Shown here: positions 51,850-61,294 of the stretch, one piece after another | Layout: each line of letters starts with the position of its first letter | Position numbering within the stretch: the first letter of the stretch is position 1 | Notes under the pieces: generated by a model | Seen by the model: the letters and a program-made list of their open reading frames with translations, nothing else | The model's database searches: none | Told to the model about the DNA's origin: nothing | Assembly: GCF_027364955.1 (NCBI RefSeq) | Contig: NZ_DAHXOI010000009.1 | Location: 48,501-112,500, forward strand | DNA: 64,000 nucleotides | Source: Ferrimicrobium sp. | GTDB taxonomy: Bacteria > Actinomycetota > Acidimicrobiia > Acidimicrobiales > Acidimicrobiaceae | Reading direction: 5' to 3' | Translations under genes and position numbers: made by a program

Positions 51850-52365
51850 ATGGCAGCAGTTCTCTTGAGGCACGCGAAGGCGCGTGCAAGCGTCGGATAT
51901 GGTGGCGATCTGGCGCGAACACTCGATCGTGAGGGAATGGAGCAGGCCATCGTATTGGCGAGTGTCCTGGGGCAGGCGCTTGCCCATGAGATACCGCTTC
52001 GCATCATCACTAGCACCGCGCTACGGTGTGAAGCGACGGTTACGCCGCTGAGCGAACGCTTTGGGGTGGCATGCGAAGAGGATTTGCGACTTGTAGAGTG
52101 TGCCTCTGACGAGGAGCTCATCGAGCTGGCAGATCTTGCTCATGCGACACCTGGTTCGTTGGTGCTGTGTGGGCATGCACCTTCGCTTGGTCGTCTCGCA
52201 CGAGTAATGCTCAGTTCCCAAGCGATGATCATCGCGCCGAGCGAGCTTCAGCTCGGGTTGGCGTCGTTCCTACTTTTCGATTTTGCCGTCGGCTCGGGCC
52301 GCCGCCTGACGTCGTTGGCTCGCTATGGAGCCCCGCGCTATCGTCACGTCGACTTGATCGGTTGA
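51850..52365 (+). CDS. SixA-like histidine phosphatase
   Basis: 171-residue histidine phosphatase. The catalytic His is in VLLRHAKARA (RHAK, the SixA version of RHG), the second His in VLCGHAPSLGRLA, and Arg in TSTALRCEATV. SixA dephosphorylates phosphohistidine on regulators or PtsP-type proteins; the target here is unknown. ATG 51850 follows GGGAGG. xseA starts 69 nt downstream on the same strand. Confidence 0.85.
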   Translation: MAAVLLRHAKARASVGYGGDLARTLDREGMEQAIVLASVLGQALAHEIPLRIITSTALRCEATVTPLSERFGVACEEDLRLVECASDEELIELADLAHATPGSLVLCGHAPSLGRLARVMLSSQAMIIAPSELQLGLASFLLFDFAVGSGRRLTSLARYGAPRYRHVDLIG

Positions 52366-52434
52366 GGGATTACACGCCGTTGTGGTGGCAGCTCGCCCCT
52401 CGGCGGCACACGAAGGGCGCTAAGCTCAAGAGTT

Positions 52435-53805
52435 GTGAGCCTCGAACCGTTTCCTGTTTTCTCCGTCGCGAATCTTTGGGAGATGATTGAAGGAAGTCTG
52501 GAACCATTGATGACGAGCCGCTTCCGGCTGAGAGGGACGTTACAGGATGTTTCCTTGCGACGTCATCTGTACTGTGCGCTGACTGATAACACCATTGGTG
52601 CAACGGCGGCGAAGATCAATACGGTCATTTTCGCCAACGATCTCAGCCGGATCCGGCAAGAACTCAAAAATCGTGGATTGGGTGAGCTCGAGAGCGATGT
52701 GGAAGTGGTCGCTATTGGTCGTTTAAGCACCTATCGTCCTGCTGGCCGGGTCAGTTTCGTGGTCGAACAGCTCGATTACGATGAGATGAGACGGCTCGGA
52801 AAGCTCGACGTGGAGCGACTGCGCTCTGCTCTCATTGAGGAGGGCAGTTTTGAGCGCAACAAGAGGCGTGAACTCGCTGCCGTGCCGTTGGCGATCGGTA
52901 TCGTCACCTCGGAGGCAGGCACGGTGCAGCACGATTTCACCCGAGTCCTCGCGCGAAGCGGCTTTCACTTCTCCTGGCGACTGTATCCAACGCGGGTGAC
53001 TGGTATGCAAGCCGCTAATGAAATGGCCACGATGATACAGCGAGCCGATGCAGAGGACAACGATCTGATTGTCGTTCTTCGAGGAGGCGGCGCGGAGAGT
53101 GAGCTTGCGCTATTCAATACCGAGCCGGTGGTTCGCGCAGTGGTCAATGCGGTGACGCCGGTCTGGTGTGCAATCGGCCATGCGGCCGATGAAGTCTTGC
53201 TCAACGAAGTGGCGCATCGGGCGCTTGATGTCCCCCAAAGTGTGGCCACCGCGTTGGTGGAAAGGATCGAGCGCTATCTAACGGATATGGCTGAACTTGT
53301 TGAGCAAACGATCGAGTTGGTCGGCGCCCGGCTGCGTGAGGAAGCGTCGCGTCGTCGGACGATGGCTTCGCGGGTGATTGGTTCCTGTCATGCTGGACTG
53401 ACCCAACTTCGGGTCAGTCAGGCTGAGGAGTTGGCACTACTCCATCGGCTTGGGGAAGGGCGTTGCCGCCGGGAGCTGGAGGAGACAAGACATGCGGCGC
53501 AGGGGTTACGTGCAGCCCTACAGCTTCGCGTGGCTCATGAGCGTCCGCGTCTCTTGAACCCAGCAGCGGTTGTACGGGCGGTGTACCAGCAGATCGACGC
53601 CGAGGCTCGCGGCATGAGCGAGCGGCACGCCATGCTGGATCTTCGCGATCCACGGAGCCAACTGCGTCTAGGGTATGCAATACTCCAAGATAGCGCGGGA
53701 CGGTGGCTCACCTCAGCGGCGGAGGTACGTGGTGAAGAGTTGGTGAGGGCCATCATGGCTGACGGTGTGGTGGCGATGAGAAGCGAGGGAGACGTACGAG
53801 AGTGA
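52435..53805 (+). CDS. xseA: Exonuclease VII large subunit
   Basis: 456 residues. An N-terminal OB fold (about 20-100) binds single-stranded DNA: FRLRGTLQDVSLRRHLYCALTD. The catalytic domain shows IGIVTSEAGTVQHDF, VVLRGGGAESELALFNTEPVV and AIGHAADEVLLNEVAHRALDVPQSVA, then a long coiled coil and the C-terminal tail LGYAILQDSAGRWLTSAAEV. With XseB it degrades single-stranded DNA in repair. GTG 52435 is the start; the stop overlaps xseB by 4 nt. Confidence 0.95.
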   Translation: MSLEPFPVFSVANLWEMIEGSLEPLMTSRFRLRGTLQDVSLRRHLYCALTDNTIGATAAKINTVIFANDLSRIRQELKNRGLGELESDVEVVAIGRLSTYRPAGRVSFVVEQLDYDEMRRLGKLDVERLRSALIEEGSFERNKRRELAAVPLAIGIVTSEAGTVQHDFTRVLARSGFHFSWRLYPTRVTGMQAANEMATMIQRADAEDNDLIVVLRGGGAESELALFNTEPVVRAVVNAVTPVWCAIGHAADEVLLNEVAHRALDVPQSVATALVERIERYLTDMAELVEQTIELVGARLREEASRRRTMASRVIGSCHAGLTQLRVSQAEELALLHRLGEGRCRRELEETRHAAQGLRAALQLRVAHERPRLLNPAAVVRAVYQQIDAEARGMSERHAMLDLRDPRSQLRLGYAILQDSAGRWLTSAAEVRGEELVRAIMADGVVAMRSEGDVRE

Positions 53806-54050
53806 GCGAAGTTGATTGGTTTCATATCAGCGACGAGGAATTCCGACAGGAGTTGGTGAAGGCGAGCTTTGAGGAGTTGCGTGATGAGAGTCAGGCGGTG
53901 ATTGATCGGCTCGCTGGCAGAGAGTTCGGTCTTGATCAACTCGCAGTGGTCGTCCGAAGAGTTCGAGCGATGCTCGATGAATGTGATCACCGGATCGGTG
54001 CGGTGGAGCATGAGATTGCAGAACTTGATAGTGCGGGTACCGATCGCTAA
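53802..54050 (+). CDS. xseB: Exonuclease VII small subunit
   Basis: 82 residues, mostly helical, acidic at the C-terminus. The LVKASFEELRDESQAVIDRLAGREFGLDQLAVVVRRVRAML core resembles XseB, which packs several copies along the coiled coil of XseA. ATG 53802 gives an ATGA overlap with xseA. It is the normal partner, so the call is firm although the family is short and variable. Confidence 0.88.
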   Translation: MSEVDWFHISDEEFRQELVKASFEELRDESQAVIDRLAGREFGLDQLAVVVRRVRAMLDECDHRIGAVEHEIAELDSAGTDR

Positions 54051-54342
54051 AGGAGTGTCGGCCCAGACGTCTCGGCGAACGAGCGGTGCTCTCGCAGCGA
54101 TGCAGTGGCTTTACGCTAGCGTCGCAGTTCTTTGACTGACCCAAACGATCCCGTGGCTTTGCACGGCTCCTGATCTGATCGCACGTTCGTGCTGAGAGGT
54201 TTGCTCACGTAGAGGGGAGTATGCGTGATGGCCAAGGCGCCAACGGCCTGACGTCAGGTAGCGTTCCCGTTGAGGAGGACGGTTGGTGGTGGCCATGCAA
54301 ATAACGTCGCGACACATTCGTTAGACTAGGCTGGGTGGCCAT
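54051..54342. other. Gap before tRNA-Arg
   Basis: 292 nt between xseB and tRNA-Arg with no gene or clear promoter pair. A TTAGACT at 54321 could be a -10 for the tRNA, but a matching -35 was not found. Confidence 0.35.
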
Positions 54343-54414
54343 GCCCCCGTAGCTCAGGGGATAGAGCAGTGGTTTCCTAAACCATGTGCGCAGGTTCGAA
54401 TCCTGCCGGGGGCA
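54343..54414 (+). tRNA. tRNA-Arg (anticodon CCT)
   Basis: 72 nt. The acceptor stem pairs GCCCCCG with CGGGGGC, and the discriminator is A. D-loop AGCTCAGGGGATAGAGC and T-arm GCAGGTTCGAATCCTGC are standard. The anticodon stem GTGGT/ACCAT holds the loop TTCCTAA with CCT, so it reads AGG codons. CCA is not encoded. It stands alone. Confidence 0.97.
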
Positions 54415-54531
54415 CTCATCGACCCTTCGATTCTTTGCGCGTGCCGCGGATACGGTCTTGTGCGGTAAATAGGGACAACCGGCTGTCATCGTGGCCATGG
54501 TGTGACGTTGTTCGATCTGGTGGGTTCATGG

Positions 54532-54558
54532 TTGAACACACACACTGTTCACTAGGAT
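54532..54558 (+). promoter_or_regulatory. Promoter with internal inverted repeat, possible leaderless start
   Basis: TTGAAC (54532-54537) and TAGGAT (54553-54558) form a -35/-10 pair with a short 15-nt spacer. Between them sits TGAACA-N7-TGTTCA (54533-54551), a perfect inverted repeat covering the -35 and spacer. The start of transcription would fall close to 54565, the A of the ATG, so the mRNA may be leaderless. The arms resemble, but do not match in spacing, the Gram-positive LexA box. Confidence 0.5.
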
Positions 54559-54564
54559 CAGAGC

Positions 54565-55560
54565 ATGAGAATACTTGTGATCGGTGGAACGCAGTTTATT
54601 GGAAGACACGTAACCGAAGAACTGCTGCGAAGGGGCGATGAGGTCACGCTTTTCCACCGTGGGAAGACGAACCCTGAACTGTTTCCAGAGGTAACGCACG
54701 TTCTCGGGGATCGGAATAGTGACCTGGGAGGTCTTGCGGTGGGTGAGTGGGATGCCACCATCGACACTTCGGCCTACTTCCCGCGACAGGTGCGCGCACT
54801 CGGTGCCGCGTTGGGCAAGCGCGGCGGTACGTATCTGCAGGTCTCATCGATCGCTGCCTATGCTGGCCCGGTGGCGCCTGGGTACACCGAGGATGCGCCA
54901 TTGGGCGACTTGGTCAATCCAGATGTCGAGGAGGTGACAGCGACCACCTATGGAGGACTCAAGGCACTCTGTGAACGAGCGGCGAAGGAGAGCTTTCCTG
55001 AGGCACCCCTTGCTATCGTGCGACCAACCTACGTGGTCGGCCCCTACGACCCAACGTATCGTTTCACCTGGTGGGTGGAGACGATCGCGAGAGGTGGCAC
55101 TCTCTTGGTTCCCGGACCGATGGATAACCCGTTTCAAGTGATCGATGTTCGTGATTTGGCGGAGTTCATGGTGACGCTGGTTCACACACAGACCGCTGGG
55201 GTGTATCATACGGTGAGCCCGTTGACCCCCTTGGACTTTGCGGGCTTCTTGACGAGTGTGCGTGACACCATCGTCCCTGAGGGTGGGGTTGAGTTTGTAT
55301 GGGTGGAACCCACACTCCTTAACGAGGTTGGGGTTAACGAGCAGGTCTTTCCGCTTTGGGAGGGTCTCAGCCCCGAGCGGTGGAAAAGTGCTGCCGCTCC
55401 TGATCGTGCGTATCGGGCTGGACTCAAAACCAGGTCACTCGCAGCGACGATCGCCGATACGCACGCATGGGCGCTCCAGGCAGGCTATGTTCCCTCATCG
55501 ACTGAGAGTTTTGGACTGTCTGCGCTCCAGTACCAACAACTGCGCGCCCGTCTCGCGTAG
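54565..55560 (+). CDS. NAD-dependent epimerase/dehydratase-like (extended SDR)
   Basis: 331 residues. The Rossmann motif ILVIGGTQFIGRHVTEELLRRG opens the protein; VSSIAAYAGP holds the Ser, and YGGLKALCER is the YxxxK site. The GGTQFIGRH start and overall length fit the atypical epimerase group that includes plant CSP41-like and bacterial reductase-like members. A sugar-nucleotide role is possible but not shown. No ribosome site precedes the ATG, in line with the leaderless promoter. Confidence 0.8.
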   Translation: MRILVIGGTQFIGRHVTEELLRRGDEVTLFHRGKTNPELFPEVTHVLGDRNSDLGGLAVGEWDATIDTSAYFPRQVRALGAALGKRGGTYLQVSSIAAYAGPVAPGYTEDAPLGDLVNPDVEEVTATTYGGLKALCERAAKESFPEAPLAIVRPTYVVGPYDPTYRFTWWVETIARGGTLLVPGPMDNPFQVIDVRDLAEFMVTLVHTQTAGVYHTVSPLTPLDFAGFLTSVRDTIVPEGGVEFVWVEPTLLNEVGVNEQVFPLWEGLSPERWKSAAAPDRAYRAGLKTRSLAATIADTHAWALQAGYVPSSTESFGLSALQYQQLRARLA

Positions 55561-55623
55561 GCGCTTGCGCACAGAGTGGCTGCCGTGGTCATCGCGCGTG
55601 CATCCGATGGTCGTTTGGGGTGC

Positions 55624-57381
55624 TCAGTCCTCATCGTATTCGGTAGTCAGGGCCAGCCATTGATCCTCAGCGTCGTCGAGTTCTGACTGACAACGAGCGA
55701 GATCGGTACCGAGCTTTGCGAGTACTTCGTGGTCGGTCTGCTCTTGGAAGGCGAGCGTGAGTTGATCTCGTTCTCGGGTGAGGCGTTCGATGAGTGACTC
55801 CAGTTTGCGCAGTTGAAAACGGATGGTGCTTGGAGACTTTCTTGATGCAACGGAAGAGCTCGGCGGCGGTGTTGCGTCGCCAGCTCGCTCACGTTGGGAA
55901 ACGTCGTCTCTGGTCCCGCGAGTTGGTCGTAGTGACGTCTCAGCGATCCAGGCCGTGAGTCCGCCAGGTACTTCGCTGACTCGTCCTGGCAAGCAGGCCA
56001 CAATACGGTCGGTCACTCGGTCGAGGAAGATGCGATCGTGACTCACTGCCACGAGCGCCCCGGGCCAGTCTTCGAGGTAGTCTTCGAGCGCGCGCAGTGT
56101 GTCGAGATCGAGATCGTTCGTAGGCTCGTCAAGCAGCAGGACATTGGGACGAGTCGCGAGGACAGTGAGGAGCTGTAGACGGCGACGCTCACCCCCCGAA
56201 AGTGTACCGACGGTGGCCCACGGGAGTTCACCAGTGAACCAGAACCGCTCCATGAGGTGAATGTCTGCTGGGTCCCCAGGCACGCGATGTGGGCCGGCGA
56301 CGACATCGCGCACCCGCGCGTTCGGATCGAGATCGGGACCTTGTTGGGCGTAGTAGCCAATACGTACGGTGGTGCCGACTTCAATCCGTCCCTGTGTGGG
56401 GTGACGCAGCCCGGCGAGCATTTCGAGGAGAGTTGTTTTTCCTGTGCCGTTTGATCCGACGATGCCAAGGCGCTCTCGTGGGGCAAGGCTCATCGTGACA
56501 TCGCGAAAGGTCGGGGACTGATCATGGGGATATTGATAGCTGGCAGCCACGACCTCGAGCACTTTGTTGCCTAAGCGAGGTGTACCAAAGGTGAGATCGA
56601 TGTCGCCAGGGCGAGCAGCTTGTGGGGGAAGGGTGCCAATCAGCTGGCGTGCAGCATCGATCCTGGCTTGTGGCTTACGGGTTCGCGCCTTTGCACCGCG
56701 CCGCAACCATGCCAGCTCATGGCGCGCGAGGTTCCGGCGTATGGCGTCGGCCGCCTCAGCCTGGGCGTCGCGTTGAGCACCAGCCGCGAGGTACCCAGCG
56801 TAACCACCATTGTGTACGTAAGCCTTCCCTCGATCTAGCTCGAGCATGCGGTTGGTTACGCGGTCGAGCAGATAGCGGTCATGACTGACCAAAATGACCC
56901 CACCGGAAAATCGAGCAAGCCACGTCTCCAACCACGTGATGGCTGCCAAATCAAGATGATTCGTCGGCTCGTCCAAGATCAAGAGATCGCCAGGGCGGCA
57001 GAGGGCGCGAGCGAGAGCAACCCGTTTCTTCTGTCCTCCGGAGAGGCCGGAGATGTTGCGATCGATGGCGCTGATCATGTCGAGACGATCGAGCACCGCC
57101 TCACCCTCCCATCCAGATCCGACCACCTCTCGCACCGTGACATCGGGCAGGTTGTCCTCCTGGTCGAGGCGGGAGATGCGCACCCCCTTGCCTCTGCGCA
57201 CTTCACCGGCCTCCGGGGCCTGTTCCCCGGCAAGGACTCGTAAGAGCGTGGATTTTCCGGTGCCATTGATGCCTACCACGCCCAGACGATCTCCGTCAGA
57301 GACGGTGACCGACAGATCAGCAAAGAGCACTCGATCAGAGCGCCTCACAGCGATAGTAGCGGCATCAACGAGAATAGTCAC
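55624..57381 (-). CDS. ABC-F family ATPase
   Basis: 585 residues with two ABC domains and no membrane segments. The first has Walker A GINGTGKST, signature LSGGQKKRVALARALC and LLILDEPTNHLDL; the second has GSNGTGKTT, LSGGERRRLQLLTVLA and LLLDEPTNDLDLDTL. The linker (about 190-265) is helical and Arg-rich, and the C-terminal tail (about 505-580) is a coiled coil like Uup. ABC-F proteins act on ribosomes to relieve stalling or protect from antibiotics. The subtype cannot be fixed from sequence alone. Confidence 0.92.
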   Translation of the reverse strand: MTILVDAATIAVRRSDRVLFADLSVTVSDGDRLGVVGINGTGKSTLLRVLAGEQAPEAGEVRRGKGVRISRLDQEDNLPDVTVREVVGSGWEGEAVLDRLDMISAIDRNISGLSGGQKKRVALARALCRPGDLLILDEPTNHLDLAAITWLETWLARFSGGVILVSHDRYLLDRVTNRMLELDRGKAYVHNGGYAGYLAAGAQRDAQAEAADAIRRNLARHELAWLRRGAKARTRKPQARIDAARQLIGTLPPQAARPGDIDLTFGTPRLGNKVLEVVAASYQYPHDQSPTFRDVTMSLAPRERLGIVGSNGTGKTTLLEMLAGLRHPTQGRIEVGTTVRIGYYAQQGPDLDPNARVRDVVAGPHRVPGDPADIHLMERFWFTGELPWATVGTLSGGERRRLQLLTVLATRPNVLLLDEPTNDLDLDTLRALEDYLEDWPGALVAVSHDRIFLDRVTDRIVACLPGRVSEVPGGLTAWIAETSLRPTRGTRDDVSQRERAGDATPPPSSSVASRKSPSTIRFQLRKLESLIERLTRERDQLTLAFQEQTDHEVLAKLGTDLARCQSELDDAEDQWLALTTEYDED

Positions 57382-58025
57382 GACTTCACGGTAGGGGGTG
57401 GAGGGTCAAGAGTGGTTCGTGGCGGAGCGAGGATCTGCAGCCACCGAACGAGCAGCGGTGTGAGCGGTCAACGGTCAGTCTCGTCGGCGAAGACGAGGAG
57501 GAGACGAGTGCCTTCTTCCGTCGCTGATCGACCAGGGCTGTTTGACGCATCTCTCCCAGCGTAGTTGCCACTGACGCTGTAGCTCGGCGAACGGGCGCTT
57601 CCTTGCTCGTGCAGAAGCACTGGTTGCGCACTTCTGTGTCATCAGACGGTCTCCCTCGGTCTGGTCTCATCGGCGCTCCTCCCTGCGCGACGGGGGCCAA
57701 GCGTTTGACGTCTGCGTCCTCTGCAGCTCTTCGATGCTGGGTAGTTCAATAGGATCATTGGGTCTTCCACCGTAGCCAGTAGGGTGCTGTGCTCGAGTGG
57801 ATTGCGGTGGACGAACCTTGGATCGTGGAGGCGTTCTCCACCCTTGGGTTACGGTCACCGCGATAGCCGTGGCGTCGATCCCCGAGGGGTTCGCGACAGT
57901 CCGACGTCGGTAGGGCGCGCATCCCCATGATCGATGCGAACCAGGTGCACTGACGCCTCACGTCATGGTCGTTGGGTTTGCCCACGCGTGTGCTGCTTGA
58001 CATTCTTGCACGGGGTTAGATCCAG
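57382..58025. other. Gap with no clear gene
   Basis: 644 nt between the ABC-F start and the end of the APC permease gene. Three overlapping minus-strand frames (57386-57700, 57667-57858, 57755-58003) follow each other, but none has a recognised motif or a good ribosome site. It could be a decayed gene or plain spacer; no RNA gene was recognised. Confidence 0.35.
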
Positions 58026-59483
58026 CTATTGCTCATGGGTGGTGACTGGGATAGGCGGTGCGTCTTTACCGTGGAAGACATAGGTACCCTTGACGCGGCG
58101 CAAGGTAACGAGCACGAAGATGACACCAGCGAGGAGCAGCACTACCAGCGTTTGGTCAATCCCTGCTCCAATCGCTTTTGGTCCGTAGATAAAGAAGGCC
58201 ACGAGTAGCGCGCCCATGACGGTACCGGAGAAGATGGCACCGATGAGGAGCCATCGATGTTGGTGCGGTTGGAACTGGACATCGGGTAGTTTTTTATGCC
58301 CGACGGTGAGAAAAATAATTGCCGTCATGATGTCAAAGAAGAATTCGGCCAAGAGGAAGAACCCAGCCGCTGAGAGCACCAAGTTGAAGAAGCTACCCAA
58401 CGAGGAGACAAACAGTTGTACTGCGACGACGACCAAGGTCAAGCCCAGTACTGCAACGGTAGCGAAATGTGGTACGTGACGCTTACTCAACTTGCCAAAC
58501 GCCTGCGGAATCAATTGCTCACGCCCCATGGAGTAGAGGGCTCGCGTCAGAATGTAGGTGGTGAGCCAAAGGCCTCCGGCTGTTGATGCGAGGATGGGGA
58601 CGAGGATCACCCAGTGCGCCGATGGGAGCACGCGTTGCGCCCAGAGCGCAAGAGGGTCCGAGTCATTCGGCGCTGCCAACATCTTCATCGGCGTTTCAGA
58701 GAACATCAAGGGGTAGAGGATCGCATAGAACACCAGCGCTAGAAACGCACCGATGACGCCGCTGATACCGGGATCCTTGCGAGGCTTCTCGGACTCTTCT
58801 GCCGCGTAGGAGTCGATCTCCCAACCATCGAGTACGGTCGCGGCGACCACCGCCACGACCAGCATGCCACCGACTGGAATGGCGCCAAAATGGATACCAA
58901 CCGAGGTGGCGTGTAAGCGAGCGAGCCCGAGAATTCCGAACCCGAGAAGTGAGATCATCTCGAGAACGAAGAACGCCTTCGTGATCTGCGCGGTTGGCTT
59001 TGAGCCGAGGAGCAAGGGAACGGCCGCAAATATGATCCAGAAGATGGTCACCATAATGGTCACGATGTTGCTCGCGTGATAGTGGGGAGCCACGAGCGCG
59101 AGCGTGTAGCTCGCTGCCGGAATCGCTATGGGGGGAATGGAGAAGAAATAAGCAAGGATCAGGATCCAGGCTTGGTACTGGGAGACCCTTCGGCCCATCA
59201 CTCGTGAGGACCAGTGATAGGAGGCACCGGAGTTCGGGAAGTGGCGATTGAGCAACCGGAAGACGAAGGACGAGACGACGAAGGGAATGGCCAAGATGGC
59301 GATGGCTGGTAGGGCCCACCATCCCGCATCCGCTGCCATGACGCCTCCTGTGGCCGCCACGGAGAAAACGGGTCCAATGCTAGAGATGGAGAGCGGGAAG
59401 AGGTCAAAGAGCCCGAAGACCTGACGCATCTTGCGCGGTGACTCTTGGAGGTGCGAGTCCGAGGGGGTTAGCTGGTCGCTCAT
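58026..59483 (-). CDS. APC family amino acid permease
   Basis: 485 residues with about twelve membrane segments. The first helix includes FPLSISSIGPVFSVAATGG, the family's unwound-helix substrate site; GASYHWSSRVMGRRVSQYQAW follows. The substrate cannot be read; amino acids or polyamines are typical. The frame is open to 59843, but the first 120 residues look random. ATG 59483 fits; ATG 59519 is possible. It is divergent from the MFS gene with a shared region rich in inverted repeats. Confidence 0.88.
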   Translation of the reverse strand: MSDQLTPSDSHLQESPRKMRQVFGLFDLFPLSISSIGPVFSVAATGGVMAADAGWWALPAIAILAIPFVVSSFVFRLLNRHFPNSGASYHWSSRVMGRRVSQYQAWILILAYFFSIPPIAIPAASYTLALVAPHYHASNIVTIMVTIFWIIFAAVPLLLGSKPTAQITKAFFVLEMISLLGFGILGLARLHATSVGIHFGAIPVGGMLVVAVVAATVLDGWEIDSYAAEESEKPRKDPGISGVIGAFLALVFYAILYPLMFSETPMKMLAAPNDSDPLALWAQRVLPSAHWVILVPILASTAGGLWLTTYILTRALYSMGREQLIPQAFGKLSKRHVPHFATVAVLGLTLVVVAVQLFVSSLGSFFNLVLSAAGFFLLAEFFFDIMTAIIFLTVGHKKLPDVQFQPHQHRWLLIGAIFSGTVMGALLVAFFIYGPKAIGAGIDQTLVVLLLAGVIFVLVTLRRVKGTYVFHGKDAPPIPVTTHEQ

Positions 59484-59598
59484 GCCTTCACTTTCTGGTA
59501 GCTCATCTTCGATGATCATGGGTGACAGTTCAACACTAGTTGCGAACTGTTTGCAATACTTCGCTATTCCCGGTGCGTGAGGATTTTCTTGATCAGTC

Positions 59599-59635
59599 GT
59601 GTGTTGGTGGACACACTGGTGTCTGCCGGCCGGCA
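59599..59635. promoter_or_regulatory. Inverted repeats in the divergent transporter region
   Basis: GTGTGT-TGGTGG-ACACAC (59599-59616) is a perfect 6-bp inverted repeat with 6-bp spacing. TGCCGGCCGGCA (59624-59635) is a 12-bp palindrome next to it. Both lie between the APC and MFS genes and could bind a shared repressor. No regulator gene is adjacent. Confidence 0.35.
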
Positions 59636-59812
59636 CAGTGGGTGGATTCGCGGCATCGGCTCCTTCGTTGTTGGCTCCAATATGCTGGTGCGTTCCGACG
59701 GTAGGACTCGCGTGTAGTGGGAAGGAACAAGTCGTACTGTCGGTTGTAGAATCCTGATACACCGCGGTTGCGGTCACGTAAGCCGGTTCACCCAGCAGAG
59801 AGGAACGTTGGC

Positions 59813-61294
59813 ATGGCCAAGGAGATGGGAACGAGGGACACACGCAGCGGGCTTGCGCTTCTGGTGATCGTCATCGGCGTACTGATTACAGCGGTCGATA
59901 CCACCATCGTTGTCCTTGCCCTCCCTGAGATCCAACGGAGTTTGCACGTTGGCCTGGCCTCCATTATCTGGGTGATCATCGGTTACCTTTTAGTCATTAC
60001 CTTGCTGGCCACCCAGCTCGGGCGTCTCGGAGACATGTTCGGGCGGGTCCGGATGTATGAGCTAGGGTTTTTTGTCTTTATCGTTGGGTCTTTACTCTGT
60101 GCGCTTGCATGGAATGAGGCCTCCATCATCGGCTTCCGACTGCTCCAGGGCGTGGGAGGTGCTTTGGTGGCTGCCAACTCTGGTGCGGTGATCGCCGATA
60201 CCTTCCCACCGGAGCAACGGGGTAGAGCCTATGGATACAACGCGATCGGTTGGAATATCGGGGCCGTCCTCGGTGTCTTGCTCGGTGGTCTGATTGTGAC
60301 CTACTTCTCATGGAGATGGATCTTCTGGATTAACGTGCCGATTGGGTTAGTGGCTTTGGCTATTGCGTTCAAGGTGCTCCATGACCATGGAGAGCGTGAA
60401 AAGCGTCGACTCGACTATCTGGGCACGGTGACTCTTGGATTGGGTCTTTTTGGTATCCTCTGGGGACTCACGAAGCTGACGAGCGAATCCTTGAATGCGT
60501 CAATCATTGCGTTCGTAGTAGCTGGCCTCCTTCTTCTGGGGGTTTTCGCCTTTGTCGAGGTTCAGCAGAACGAACCGATGCTGAATCTGTCCCTGTTTAG
60601 GGTGCCAACGATGTCGCCTACGCTGCTGGCAGCGCTCTTCCAAGGGCTCGCAAGCTTTTCAGTTCTCTATCTTTTACTTATGTATCTACAGGGGGTTAGG
60701 GGATATACACCGCTGCATGCCTCTCTCCTGTTGCTTCCGGGATACGTGGTCGGTGGGGTGGTTGGCCCTATTGGTGGACGATTGGCTGACCGTTACGGTG
60801 CTGTCTGGCCAGCGACGATTGGATTAGTCGTGCAGATGCTGGCGCTGGTGATCTACGCGCAGTTGGGGACCGGTTCAGCGATCTGGATCCTTTCAGGCGC
60901 GTACGTGATCGGGGCGATAGGCTCCGGTGGCTTCTATCCGGCCAACAATGCCGCCGTGATGAAGGCGGCACCTGCTGGTAGCTTTGGTATCGCTTCGGGG
61001 ATGCTGCGGACGTTTGCCAACATTGGAATGGTCTTCTCTTTCGCAGCGGCCATCGTAGTGGCGTCAGGAACTATCTCGAAGAACCAGGCATTCGCTATCT
61101 TTGTTGGTACGTCGAAGCTCAGTGCGCACATCGGCACCGAGTTCACTGCTGGCATCCATGACGCGTTTTACCTCTCAGTGGTGTTGATGGCCATCGCCGC
61201 CGTGTTCTCTGCGACCAACTTAAAACAGCACTTGAGCAGCGCAAATGCCAATCCCCCAAATTTCCTCCCCAAAACCGTCACCCCCACCGAGTAG
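59813..61294 (+). CDS. MFS transporter, DHA2 (EmrB/QacA) family
   Basis: 493 residues, about fourteen membrane segments. VLITAVDTTIVVLALPEIQRSL is the DHA2 helix 1 (motif D1), LGRLGDMFGRVRMY motif A, RLLQGVGGALVAANSGAVIADTFPP motif B, and GPIGGRLADRYG the repeated motif A. These are proton-driven exporters of drugs or other hydrophobic compounds. The frame is open from 59768; ATG 59813 follows GAGAGGA and matches family N-termini. Confidence 0.9.
   Translation: MAKEMGTRDTRSGLALLVIVIGVLITAVDTTIVVLALPEIQRSLHVGLASIIWVIIGYLLVITLLATQLGRLGDMFGRVRMYELGFFVFIVGSLLCALAWNEASIIGFRLLQGVGGALVAANSGAVIADTFPPEQRGRAYGYNAIGWNIGAVLGVLLGGLIVTYFSWRWIFWINVPIGLVALAIAFKVLHDHGEREKRRLDYLGTVTLGLGLFGILWGLTKLTSESLNASIIAFVVAGLLLLGVFAFVEVQQNEPMLNLSLFRVPTMSPTLLAALFQGLASFSVLYLLLMYLQGVRGYTPLHASLLLLPGYVVGGVVGPIGGRLADRYGAVWPATIGLVVQMLALVIYAQLGTGSAIWILSGAYVIGAIGSGGFYPANNAAVMKAAPAGSFGIASGMLRTFANIGMVFSFAAAIVVASGTISKNQAFAIFVGTSKLSAHIGTEFTAGIHDAFYLSVVLMAIAAVFSATNLKQHLSSANANPPNFLPKTVTPTE

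Noticed and set aside
54533..54551. LexA (SOS) box before the epimerase gene
   Set aside because: Arms GAAC and GTTC are present but 9 bp apart; the Gram-positive LexA site has 4 bp between them.
59484..59843. 120-residue N-terminal extension of the APC permease
   Set aside because: Random-looking composition, crosses the start of the divergent MFS gene and the inverted repeats, and APC permeases start close to the first helix.
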